NCBI GenBank assembly: GCA_026874595.1
Contig: CM049313.1
Coordinates: 70,984,659 to 71,048,658, forward strand
Length of the DNA stretch: 64,000 nucleotides
Reading direction: 5' to 3'
Source of the DNA: Sipunculus nudus
Lineage: Eukaryota > Annelida > Sipuncula > Golfingiida > Sipunculidae
A model generated the notes under the pieces. It was not told where the DNA came from. It searched no databases and was given only the letters and a program-made list of their open reading frames with translations. The translations under genes and the position numbers were made by a program. This document shows, one piece after another, positions 47,000-58,250 of the stretch (its first letter is position 1; the number at the start of each line of letters is the position of its first letter).

Positions 47000-48275
47000 T
47001 TAAACGTTATACAAATGATATACGTATTTAAACCCTAAATTGTAAAAATATCGATAAAAGATTGTTTTACCTCCCACTGTAATATATCTATTATTCCACA
47101 ACTGTTGGGTACAAATTGTGTCTTCATTTTGAGGTTGCCCTGATGTCAATGGAATCCATAGTTCCAGGCAACGTTTATAGAAGTCTGGAAGTTCAATATC
47201 TTGGATTCCCGGGTCAAAGTTTCCACATATATTCTTTATTCCACCAATCTTTTTCAAATACATGTCAGGAATAATTGTATGTTTGCCATTATTCCCACAG
47301 ATTAACTTTACGATCCACATAACTCTTTGCGATTCTACAATCGTTTCAAAATCTGGCAATTTTATACCTCCGTTTTCATAAGTATTAATCAAAGTGCTAT
47401 ACTTAATTTTTGGTTTTCTCCCATTCCATATGAAATCCACCATACAGTCTTTCACTATTTTTATGAATTCTTTTGTCGGATCCAGTTCATTTGTAACATA
47501 TATAATTTTTGAAAAACCCAATGCTTTTATCATTGTATTCCGTCCATATATAGTCAAAGACCTTTGCTTTCACAGATTAAATATTGTTTGCATCTTCTCA
47601 AAGTTTCTATGGTTCAGTGCATTTGACAGACGCCTATCAAAAGTATGATAGATCCCTAATATTTTGAGTGCATCTTTATTCAGGTCTACCCATTTAAATT
47701 CATTCAATTCATTTTTATTATAACCCTTGTTGCATATCCATGCAGCCTCACATTTGTTATGATTTAATTTAATATCTGAAATATTACCAAACGTCTCATG
47801 TACTGAGCGTAACGTAACCATTGAGTCTTTAAGTCTCTAAGGAAATAGGTTGTATCGTCTGCAAAAATACATTAATTTCTTTTCCACTTATACTTATTCC
47901 TCTAATTGAAACGGACTCCCGTCCCATTAATGCTAGTATTTCGACAGCCATTACAAATAGATAAGGGGCCAATGGGTCTCCCTGCCTTGTGCCCCTGTCT
48001 GCCTTTATATATCCTGTCGTATATCCGTTATTCATTATACAGCTTTCTGTATCATTGTGGAGGAGTTTGACCCATTTGATAAAGGACTCACCAAAACCGA
48101 ATTTTTTCAAGACAATAAACATATAATCATGACATATTGAATCGAAAGAGGCTGCGGAATCTACAGCGAACATTATATGTGGTTTGTTCTTTCTAATACA
48201 ATAGTCTAATATATCACAAATTAAACGATTGGTGTCACAAATATTCCTTCCATGGACGAATGCTTTGGTCATCAT
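47000..48275 (-). pseudogene. LINE ORF2 reverse transcriptase and thumb remnants
   Basis: Two minus frames. 47829-48275 has MFAVDSAASFDSICHDYMF (RT motif A region) and RGTRQGDPLAPYLFVMAVEI (the RQGDPL..YLF motif), then shifts frame immediately before the catalytic box: FADD is readable only in another frame, next to the extra T bases at about 47860. 47000-47557 has the downstream NGGIKLPDFE..R..W segment of L1-like elements. No functional RT can be made. Confidence 0.8.
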
Positions 48276-48821
48276 TAATCAGGTCCGGCAATACAGCTTT
48301 TAGACGGTTAGCTCATACTTTACTGATAATTTTACAATCAACATTCAGCAAACTAATTGGTCTCCATGAAGATAACAATCTATTGTCTTTCCCAGGCTTT
48401 TCTATTAAGGTAACTACAGCTAATCTTTGACTAGTTGTAAGTCTTCCTTCATCAAAGCATATATTGAAACATCTGACTAGATCTTCCACAATCAGGTCGA
48501 AAAATTGTATGTAAAATTCTTTTGGTAAACCATCATTCCCGGGGGTTTTGTTATTTTTAATTTGTTTCAGTGCATTTAAAATATCTTCCTTTGTTATATT
48601 TCCTCACAGATGGCAGCTTCATCTTCCGACATGTGGGGAGTGTTCATTTCTTATAAAACATTTAAACATTCTATGCTAGTAACACTACTACCGCTTTTGT
48701 ATTTACCTTCGAAATATAACTTTATTTCTTTCATTATTGACTTATGGTCTGTTATTTCTTGTCCATTAATTAACCAACAATGTTCTTATAGTTGATTTCT
48801 TTTTATTCCTATGTTCCAGAT

Positions 48822-49088
48822 TTAAAAAGTATTTTGTGTTGCGTTCTCCTCCTTCATACCAGATAACTCTAGATCTAATAATTGCACCGTAATTTTTTCA
48901 TAATATTTTTCCAATTCCTCAAATTTATCAAATTCTCCCCTACTTTCTTTATTGATGATCGAAATATTATTTTTTGCCATTTCGACCTTTTTCTCTAGAT
49001 CTTTCATCCTTTGTCTCTCTGTGTTCCTTATATGTTTAGAAAAATAAATTGAGAATTCTTTGATTATATATTTCATATATTCCCCCAC
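48822..49088 (-). pseudogene. LINE ORF2 linker, coiled-coil-like frame
   Basis: An 88-codon frame rich in Lys/Glu (KDLEKKVEMAKNNISII) between the endonuclease and RT parts, as in L1-clade ORF2 where a charged linker joins the domains. Confidence 0.5.
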
Positions 49089-49375
49089 AGTTTTTCATTT
49101 ATTTTGTTTTTATAGTCTTCTTTCCATGATTTTATTTTCTCTCTCAATATTGACTGATAATTTGTGTTGTCTAGAAGGGATATGTTAAGTTTCTAATGTG
49201 AGGGACCGTGTTCAGCATAATGAACAGATTTAATATTACGTATCACCGCTACGTGATCCGTTGCAACAGCATTTATAATATTAACTTCGCTTATTTGGCT
49301 ATTCAATTCACTGGATACTAAAATAAAATCTAAACTTCGCTGCACGAATGGATTCATACTCCGCCAGGTAAAGTC

Positions 49376-50936
49376 TCAGGTAAAGGGTTTCCTTATTCTC
49401 CATATATCTATTAGATCATGTGTTTCCATAATGGCTGAAACTGCATCGATAGATTTGAATTTCGGACGATAGTTACCACCATCTGTATCAATATATGAAA
49501 AACATAAATTAAAATCACCACCCCAAATTATCAAACTCCCTGTTTCTACAAACAAGGCATGAATTTTAGATGCTAGGTTTCGAAAATATTTTGCTTGTTC
49601 TTTTTCTGTATTCGGAGCATATGTGTTAATAAATGCAAAGGGGGTATCCTGAACTAATGCTTGCATGACCATAGTTCTACCATCATTATCTGTTTCGATT
49701 CTAATTTCTGATATCGATATATCATTGCCCACTAATTTTTATACTCCTTTTGACTGATGTGTACCGTGAGAAAAAAAAATTAAACCCTGCCAGTCTTTAC
49801 ACCATGTTCTCTCATCTTGTTTTAAAATGTGAACTTCTTGCACAAATATTATACTGTTTTTTCCACCACGATCAAGTAGCCATTTAAAGATTTTGATTCT
49901 TTTCTTGTACTCACGTAATCCTCTTACATTCAGAGTCTAAACTGAAAAATCAACCTCTGTCAATAACAAGCTTAGTTTTCAATAAGTTCGTTTGCATAAT
50001 TTTTGTTAGTCCTTTCAGAAACGGTACGTTGAAAATAACGAATGATATCTAACGTTTTGAAAGGGTGCTGCTGTATACATATTGGCGCTCAATAGAATAG
50101 ATATTCACTGGTGCTTTGGTGAATTAGACCCAAAAAATCTTATAATTGAGGGATGACTCAGCCCCGCTGCGCAGCATTTCTTAATCTTGATAGAAAAAAC
50201 ACAACATCTGGAATACTGCCTTATACGAGTGTTTGATGACATCGCTAAATGTTCTTTATCCTAAAAAGATCCGGTTTTTACAGGAATTGTTTTTGGAATC
50301 CTACCGTAATATCCAGAATAGTTCGAGTCCTATAAAGAGAGCATTTATGAAAATTTTGATGAAAATCAGTCACATGATTCGTATGTTATCAATCGCAATC
50401 GGCAAACTGCGCTCTTTTGTGTATAAGTTAATGTTATAAAACTTAGAATATTCAAGTAAATTAAAACATTTACCTAATCAAGTCAAATGATATGCTTATA
50501 TATAAGTAATAATAAGGATGATTGGACGTCCAACCTACATTCCATCCCGCCGTGCAGTGGCAATGCCTGTCTCTCAGAACTGATACTCAGTGAGAGAGCA
50601 AGCCGCACGGACAGGTTACTAATGCTTGCATGACCATAGTTCTACCATCATTATCTGTTTCAATTCTAATTTCTGATATCGCTATATCATTGCCCACTAA
50701 TTTTAATACTCCTTTTGACTGATGTGTACCGTGAGAAAAAAAAAACTTAAACCCTGCCAGTCTTTACACCATGTTCTCTCATCTTGTTTTAAAATGTGAA
50801 CTTCTTGCAGAAATATTATACTGTTTTTTCCACCACGATCAAGTAGCCATTTAAAGATTTTGATTCTTTTGTTGTACTCACGTAATCCTCTTACATTCAG
50901 AGTCAAAACTGAAAAAACAACCTCTTTCATTAACAA
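49376..50936 (-). pseudogene. LINE ORF2 endonuclease remnants
   Basis: Start frame 50703-50936: SVLTLNVRGLREYNKRIKIF, then IIFLQEVHILKQDE (N-V-R-G-L and Q-E motifs of APE-type endonucleases). 49376-49732: FINTYAPNTEKEQAKYF, LIIWGGDFNLCF (GDFN). The start region occurs twice because of the internal duplication. Confidence 0.75.
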
Positions 50937-51155
50937 GCTTAGTTTTCAAACTGCGCTTTTTTGTGTATAAGTTAATATTATAAAACTTAGAATAAAAATA
51001 TTTACCTAATCAAGTCAAATGATATGCTTATATATAAGTAATAATAAGGATGATTGGACGTCCAACCTACATTCCATCCCACCGTGCAGTGGCAATGCCT
51101 GTCTCTCAGAACTGATACTCAGTGAGAGAGCAAGCCGCATGGACAGGTTACAGTG
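49660..51155. repeat. Tandem duplication inside the LINE (~1 kb vs ~0.53 kb)
   Basis: 49660-49985 matches 50620-50945, and 50397-50618 matches 50945-51153. The first unit has about 410 bp (49986-50396) that the second lacks. Both end GAGAGCAAGCCGCA.GGACAG. Confidence 0.88.
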
Positions 51156-51353
51156 TGATAACATGTTTAACCCCTAATTTATAACATCTACGATATATAT
51201 ATGGTTATATATATGTAATAAATGTAAATCGATGGACTCCCAACAAAGATATGTCCTGAAATTATTTTTCCATCGTGTGAACGGACTCTGGAGTGGACGC
51301 CATCTGTGGGGTGTTTTTAACAGTTTCAGTATACGATTGAGGTGGATTTTGCG

Positions 51354-52152
51354 TCAGCTCTTCGGACCATTGTTGGAGATCTCGGGGTTCACAAAACGCA
51401 TTGTCTTTGCGGTCATGTCTCTGATGAACACCACCCCGTCCCTGATCCAACAGTCGTTAATCCGATTTTCGCGTTTTAGTCGTAGGGCTGACTGAAACAT
51501 GCCTTGTCGGGTACGAGTCAGATCCACGTTCACATAGAGTCCCCTGGCTTTGTTACCTGCCATTTTCAGTTTGGATTTAGCTTTCATAACTAAGTCCTTT
51601 GTTTTATGTGAAAGGAATTTCACTAAGATTGGTCTGGGCTTACCCGATCCCTGTTGTCGTCCAACTCGGTGACTGCACTCAGTGTCGTCGCCACTGATTG
51701 TTACCCCCATCAGTTCTTTCGCCATGCTGACCACCATTTCCTCCGTGTTTTCTTCTTTCTCCTCCACCAACATATTATGTATTCTGACTGAATTCACTCT
51801 AGAATACTGCTGTTGTTGGTCCAATTCCCCTTTCAAATCACACACCGATTTTTTCTAAGTGTAAAATACGCATTGAGAAATCTGCGATCTTTTGTTCATA
51901 CACTTCTAATTTTTGATCCACTGCCGTATTTATAATGTTTTTCAGGATTGTTTGAACAGATGGCGAATTTAAGGCATTTGGGAAATATAATGTGAATTTA
52001 TCAGAGTCATCAATGACGATGGGGGTTGGATTATCTTTAAATTCTAGACTAGCCAGTGGAAAGTCATCAGAGGAGTTAAGGTCAGAAGAATTCATGTTAC
52101 TTCGTTTAGTGTTCTTGTTATTGGCAGAGGAAGTCTCCGGAGATTCACTCAA
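51354..52152 (-). pseudogene. LINE ORF1 (L1 ORF1p-like), one frameshift
   Basis: Two overlapping minus frames (51838-52152 and 51354-51845). The N-terminal part is Ser/Asn/Asp-rich; the second has RVNSVRIHNM, ECSHRVGRQ, KPRPILVKFLSHKTKD, NVDLTRTRQGMFQSALRLKR and WIRDGVVF, the pattern of L1-type ORF1 RNA-binding proteins (HRVG..RPRPIIVKF, DLT..R). The frameshift is near 51840. Confidence 0.75.
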
Positions 52153-52465
52153 AATTCTCTTTTTATCACGACCCGATTTAGATTGCTTTGCTTTGATAGT
52201 TTATATTTTATGCATTGAAAACGTCCTTGACCTATTGTTAACGCTAAAGAAATTGACTGTCAATTCGAAGTGATATTTTCTTTTTTAGTTTTCTTCACTT
52301 TAATCCAGAACTGGAACATGAGAGTTGCAATGTCTATTGTGTGTAACTTTTACATTCATTTACTGTAACACCTGACGTATCTCAAATTCATTAACTCTTC
52401 ACAATCATTAATAAAAAGCGGAGCTGGTCCTACCTGGCCTTACTCGATCAGCGCCATCTAGGAGA

Positions 52466-53690
52466 TTTATATGTAAGGGTTTCCTGTATTAGTATTCAGA
52501 AAGTTATTGGAATATTGTAATCGAAACACGTCGATCAGTATGAAGAATTATTTTCTACATTACATAAGCACCAAAAAAAACTTCATTGATGAATAACTGA
52601 CGGATCGTGAAACTCAAACTTTACATTTACGGAGGAGAAACAATGCTGAACGTTTGCAAAACGTTGCTTTAAGCTGATAGCGTGTCATAAGCAGATACAT
52701 TTATTTGAAAATAAACCGTTTATTTGGCTGTTCAAAGTTCCATCTCACAAATAAAGCGGCGTCTGTTGCTGGTACAGTCGATGTCGTCCCACTGGTAATT
52801 TTCTGAACTCCACATTTGGACGCAACGACCCTGGCCGTCTGGTTCTCCCGATGCCCAGTTGGTGTAGCTGAAAACGCTATTTGTCAAAACCCACTTCCAG
52901 CCGTAGCGGTCACCATGGTTACTGTTACCGCCGATCCAGTAGTCACGGTCACGAAGATCTATTTGATGGGATTATGGGAAATTTTATAATTCCACGGATA
53001 ATATCCCCCAATGTAAATTTTGTAATAATATGATTCTTTTACGTTTTTTATTACAGAACTTCCAAACTCAAAATATTTTCTATTTGAGAAAAATGTGAAA
53101 TTTGATGATTTTGGAAATTTTCGTTATCGGTTTATAAGACAAACAAATAATTTCTGCTGCCTTTATATATAAAGATCACGATAAAAATATTATATATATA
53201 TAAAACATTGCATGATAATGTTTCAGGGAAACAAGAAATAAACAGGAAAATAGATCATTAGATATTGTAACTGGATTAAAATCTGAGACACTTGAAAAAT
53301 AAGTGTATTTTTCGTAGGGGCATTTGTGCTGTCACAGCTTCCGTAGGTATATAAAAACACGTGACATACCTGAATTACCGGTGATGTAACTATTCAGGAA
53401 GGACTGTTCTGAAAATTGCTCAATAGCCACCAGGTGAACATTGTACTGCCTAGGCATACGGTACGTGCAGTACTGGTCAGCGTCAAACCAGTTCAGACTG
53501 GACCTCACAAACAGGTAACAAGACTGACCATTGCTGACAAAACCACTTGGGCACTGACCTATAATAAAAAAAATTTCGACATAATACTTTCTATTATATT
53601 TTACTATAACATCAGAAAGAAACACGTTTCCAAATTCAAAGGGCACAGAATATGTACAGTATTTGAAAGTCAGGTCAGTTAAGTTCTTAA
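52466..53690. repeat. Duplicated C-type lectin segment B (partner of 42346-43481 plus 45947-46067)
   Basis: Contains both lectin exons and, at 53563-53690, the last ~130 bp of the LINE (ATTATATTTTACTATAACAT, ACAGAATATGTACAGTATTT). The match to segment A stops near 53690. Confidence 0.93.
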
Positions 53691-55811
53691 GAATACATGA
53701 GACATTAATTATTGAAATAAGATAAAATACTGCCCCCCCCCCCGGAAAAAGCAGAATTTTTAAAAGATTTCTGTTTACTTATTCGCCGTTATATATTTCA
53801 TGTTTAGGCAATTAAAAAACATTTTTCTGAATCAGTCCCTTGGATTAAGACAACGTTTCTAACCATAAAAAAATGTAAATTAGTAAAAGTTATTTCAAGG
53901 TGATGGCGAACGAAGCAGCTAACAGCGTGGGGTTTGAAGTTTAAGTTCTACGGCTCAAGCTTGGAAACTGCAAAGACGATATAAATTAAAATTCTAAAGT
54001 AAGCCAAAAGAAGTTATTTTCTCAGTCCATATAGAAAACGTAAAATAATGGGGGGGGGGGGGGGGTCGTCGTTTGTTCATCAGTGTTACAAATCAACTTT
54101 GATAAAGAATATATTCATAATCGTTTCCCAGAAAAATATCCCGGCACCCGGACATGCCGTTTGTAGTTCGCCTGTTTATACGTTTTTATGGTCCTGCGTG
54201 TGGGTTAACAAAGTCCATGTGTAACTGTTTACCATTTCACATGAGTTTACGGTAAATACCCGACAAAACGTAACAAACAAGGAGAAAAAAACAACATTTT
54301 AAAGGAAAGACATTTTAAGCTTAAAAAAATCTTGATCTGTGTTGTTGAGCAGTACGGCCAGCAGGAGGCATGATGCCATGTTAGTTTGGCACAATTGATG
54401 GCGCCCAACGCAAGCTTGAAAGCTTGGAGAAAGTGCACGCCTCTAGAATGTAACATTGGCTGTTTCCACAATTCTTTGAGGAGAACACGCTATACTGCAT
54501 GTGCATTTAAGATACCAGTCATGTAAATGGGTTTCTTTTTTAACGGGATCTTTCGGTAACCATGCAAGATAATAAAGATGTTATATAGTAATACAGGTAT
54601 GATTTTCTGTATATCTTCATTTATTTCAAACCAATTCCAATGAATTTCCAAAAAAGTAACTCCGAAAGCTGGCCCCAAAAATATTTCTTGTCTCGTCTGG
54701 ATTAAAACTTACTCTTTCATGTTTCTACTGTCAGAATCATAAGAAAAGGAGGCGATGGATAAAAGAACTGAATTAATAATCAAAGTGTGGTTATTATTGG
54801 TACTTAGCGTATTTGTCTTAGCAAACAGTGGCCCATTATTATTTAATATTCACCTGGGAAGTTAAACAACGAAGACCCTAATTCACTCTTCCGCTTTTAT
54901 CGTCAGAAACGCTCACTTCTGGAATATGTTATGGTTGTCCCGATATCGTTTGATAGTCATGGTTGAAGTTTTCGCATAATAAGGTATGGAAGGGCTTTAG
55001 AACTTCCGTAAGCCTACATTTATACCAGACATCAAGATTTCAAAGGAATGAATCATTTGATAAAGCCAATCTATTTAGGGAACATACATCTTAGCCTGCA
55101 TGTTCTTGTAATGCTAATTTTATCTATAGGGATTGAAGAGGTTATGACACAATACGTTACTATGATTCCATTATGCTCGTTTTGCACCGTTCAAGATTTT
55201 AAAAGATTAAGGACTTTAAACATTGGAGGAAATTTAAGTTATTTGAATAAGTTAAATTGTTACATTTCCTTTAAAGGTGAACATTGTACGTAAAATAAGA
55301 ACGGTTCTCTCGGGAAATGAAATTAAAATTCGAGATATTCGCGAATGGGAAATGATCGCAAAAATAAAAACTTCGTAAATAAGACGCCTTTCTGCACAGG
55401 TGAATAGTATTTTTAAAACTTCCGTGGCAACTGACGTATATTGTGCCGGAAGCGTCAATATTCGCCCACTTTTGTTTCATGTAATTCAAAGATCAATAAC
55501 CTAAATAATATCAATACTTTAATATATCTGCTACTATTGCATTAAGAATTACCACCTGTTCGATCTTCCCTTATATACCAGTGCACAGGTTAAGATTTTG
55601 CGTGCATATATGGTAATTGTTATATACATTGGAAGTTACTGTATGGTACATCGCAAAAATTAAACCCTCGTGAACGAATGAAAAAGTAAAAAATCGAGAA
55701 CATGTATCCTCGCGAATATGAAGCTAACAACAGTGGGCCGATATAACATGAAATATTACCTGCAGCCAGGCCGAAGAATCCAGCGACGAGAAGTAGAGCG
55801 GGCACCTGCAT
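52732..55811 (-). CDS. Secreted single-domain C-type lectin (copy B, intact, 3 exons)
   Basis: Exons 55760-55811, 53370-53558 and 52732-52958 join in phase (1,1) to 155 residues. Exon 1 is a signal peptide, MQVPALLLVAGFFGLAAG. Exon 2: CPSGFVSNGQSCYLF, SSLNWFDADQYC, YNVHLVAIE, the first half of a C-type lectin domain. Exon 3: DYWIGG, GWKWVLT, NWASGEPDGQGRCVQM, YQWDDIDC, RRRFICEMEL, TGA. The EPD motif and WDD pattern lie at the calcium/sugar site; EPN/EPD-type sites in the family favour mannose or related sugars, so a secreted pattern-recognition or agglutinin role is inferred. The acceptor of exon 2 (TTTTTTTATTATAG) is at the LINE 3' end. AATAAA lies just past the stop on the coding strand. 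Confidence 0.88.
53691..55759. other. Intron 1 of lectin B; no other gene seen
   Basis: Poly-C (53731-53742) and poly-G (54051-54066) runs. Minus frames at 54247-54678 and a plus frame at 55048-55293 have no domains. Nothing else supportable. Confidence 0.35.
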
Positions 55812-56839
55812 GTTGGGCTCTGATGACAATGATTACCAGGACACCGGGAAGACTTGTGATGAATAACGAATGCCCCTATTGCCCCGGCGTATCTTAACAC
55901 TCACCTGTGTACTTCACATACACCTGGATCAGCGTTATCATGGAGACACTTTAAATTACAGTACTTTTTAGGATTTTGTATTTTCAATTAATGTTAATTA
56001 AATCACATTTTAAGTAGAATTTAGTGAAACAGTAGCGTTCCATTACGTTTATCGTATTTGGACTTCTTAGTACCAAACGTAAATGATGCTGCAAAGCAAA
56101 ATAACTTTTGAGTGCGAGGAAATTATATGCAACATTTACGATGATACTGCCAACATTTTCAAAACTAGCACCTTTGACAATCTTGCCAAGAAGAAAAAAA
56201 AATTTCTTTATATATCAATTATGTTTATATAATAAAAGCATATCATGTAAAACTGATTTTTAATTGAACCAGGGAAGGTAAAGACTTTTCTTTCTAACGG
56301 AACTAATAAATGATTTGTCGCAGGTATACATTAGGGTATTCTTATAAAAACACAGTTATTAACCTGTATTCTTAGTTTTTCCGCGCTGTTTGTATTGGCC
56401 ACTGTTACCACTGTTAACTGTCTTTTTGTCTGCCTTTTAATCTCGTTTCAGGTATGGATAATAAAGTGAACGTGTCAATATATAATAAAGAGTATAATAT
56501 AATAGCAATGTAGATAACTTTAAAGTAGAATACATTTCACGAACGAATAACTTAATTCAGTGTTAAAGCAAAGTATAAATACATGAATATGATGTCTTTT
56601 ACAGAATGTCAAAATGCGGGTGTGTTTAAATTTTCGCTTTGACCTCCAGCCCAACTAAAGTTCACCAGGGGCTAAATGTCGAGGTCATCAGGTTTGCGAA
56701 AAATGCCAGGTGACCTGATCGATAAGAGAGTGTTTATCCGAACATCTCTGATGGTGATCAGTGAGACAGACTGACCAGAAACGTGTCTTGTGGATCTGTC
56801 TTGTCGTTCATATTCGCTGTAGACCACCCTACAGTCAAC
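55812..56839. other. Intergenic region between two divergent lectin genes
   Basis: About 1.03 kb between the minus-strand lectin start (55811) and the plus-strand lectin start (56840), head to head, so it probably contains both promoters. No clear TATA box or other element could be assigned with confidence. Confidence 0.4.
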
Positions 56840-58164
56840 ATGGTAAGTAACGTGATACAGATCTCCGACAGGGCTAAATGCCTTTATTATGTTATGTTGT
56901 ATTAATGTTAATATAGCAGCTCCTATGAGGTAAAAATCAATTAAAAGTTTATTTGTATTTAATTAACTTGTGAAAACTCAGATAAATGCCATGAAAATAT
57001 TTCTAAAGTTTGCACACTTCTTAAAAACTCTCTAAACATTTTTATTATGCATGATATTATAGTTTAACCCGTATGAAGAACTAGAACTGTACAAACTTTT
57101 AAAATAACTAAATTTCCAAAAACTGGACAGTACCTAAAAGCGCTTGTGTTTATCTACACACATAACTGAAGAATTACAAAATTTTATAACTGTGTTTAAT
57201 CATTTAGGATCACGACATTTTACCAAACTTCCTAGTTCTCTCTTCAGTTGATATTATGTATGAACATTTTAATGACGGTCCATTTGAATATATGCGATAA
57301 GTATAATAATAATCAGCATTAGGTACAGCAGGGGCGGACCCAGGACTTTGAAAAGGGCAGGGTCCAACTAAGGAAAGACTAATAAGAAAAATAAAAAAGG
57401 GTCGTCCGCTCTAGGAAGGAAGGGGTCTCGACCGAAAAAAAGGGTTTAAGACCCTATAAAAAGATTCTTGCAGGTCAAAAGGAAAGGGTTCGGACACCCC
57501 CCCCCCCCCCCCAACGAATCCGCCACTTTACAATCACTATAATCTAAAGACATACGTTCAGGGAGTAGAGGGTTGGACACCCTTCGTGGTTACAGTCACA
57601 GACTTTAACAAAGTTTCTAGAAAGTTACATCAAAATTTTATATATTTTCAGCTGAGATTCCTGGTCCTTTCGGCTGTCATAGTCAGCTTGACCATGGGTC
57701 AGTCATGTCCACCAAACTTCGTTCAGTTTGGTTTCTCCTGCTACTTCTTCATCCGTTCATCCATGAACTGGTTCGATGCCGACCAGGCCTGTACGGCCCT
57801 CATCCCAACCAGGTATGACGTCCACCTGGCCGCCATAGAAAACTCATCAGAGCAGGACTTCATTGCCGAACAGCTCAGAACAAACCCAGGTACTTTAAAT
57901 GTATATATTATCTGATATACTCTGAGATATGTAAAGGTAGACAAGGATGTATTCCATCATTATTTTATCATTACATCAATTCATCAAATCAAAGTTAAAC
58001 AATTGTGTAATTTCTGTGAGATTATTTTCTAAATAACTTATAATTAATAATTATTGATAATAAAGATAACGGTGGATTCAACACGTTGGTTGAACATAAC
58101 AAATAGCTCATCATCATAAATGGTGCCATAATATTCAAATTCAAAAGACATATACACCCACATA

Positions 58165-58250
<86 letters not shown>

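Larger units (their letters stand above)
45947..52465 (-). mobile_element. L1-like LINE, degenerate, with ORF1 and ORF2 remnants
   Basis: Read on the minus strand from about 52300 to 45947: ORF1 (51354-52152), a tandem-duplicated ORF2 start (49660-51155), endonuclease, RT and a C-terminal cysteine region, in the order of an L1-clade element. All frames carry breaks. The 3' end abuts the acceptor of the lectin exon in both duplicated segments; in segment B only the last ~130 bp of the LINE remain (53563-53690). 5' limit approximate. Confidence 0.85.
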
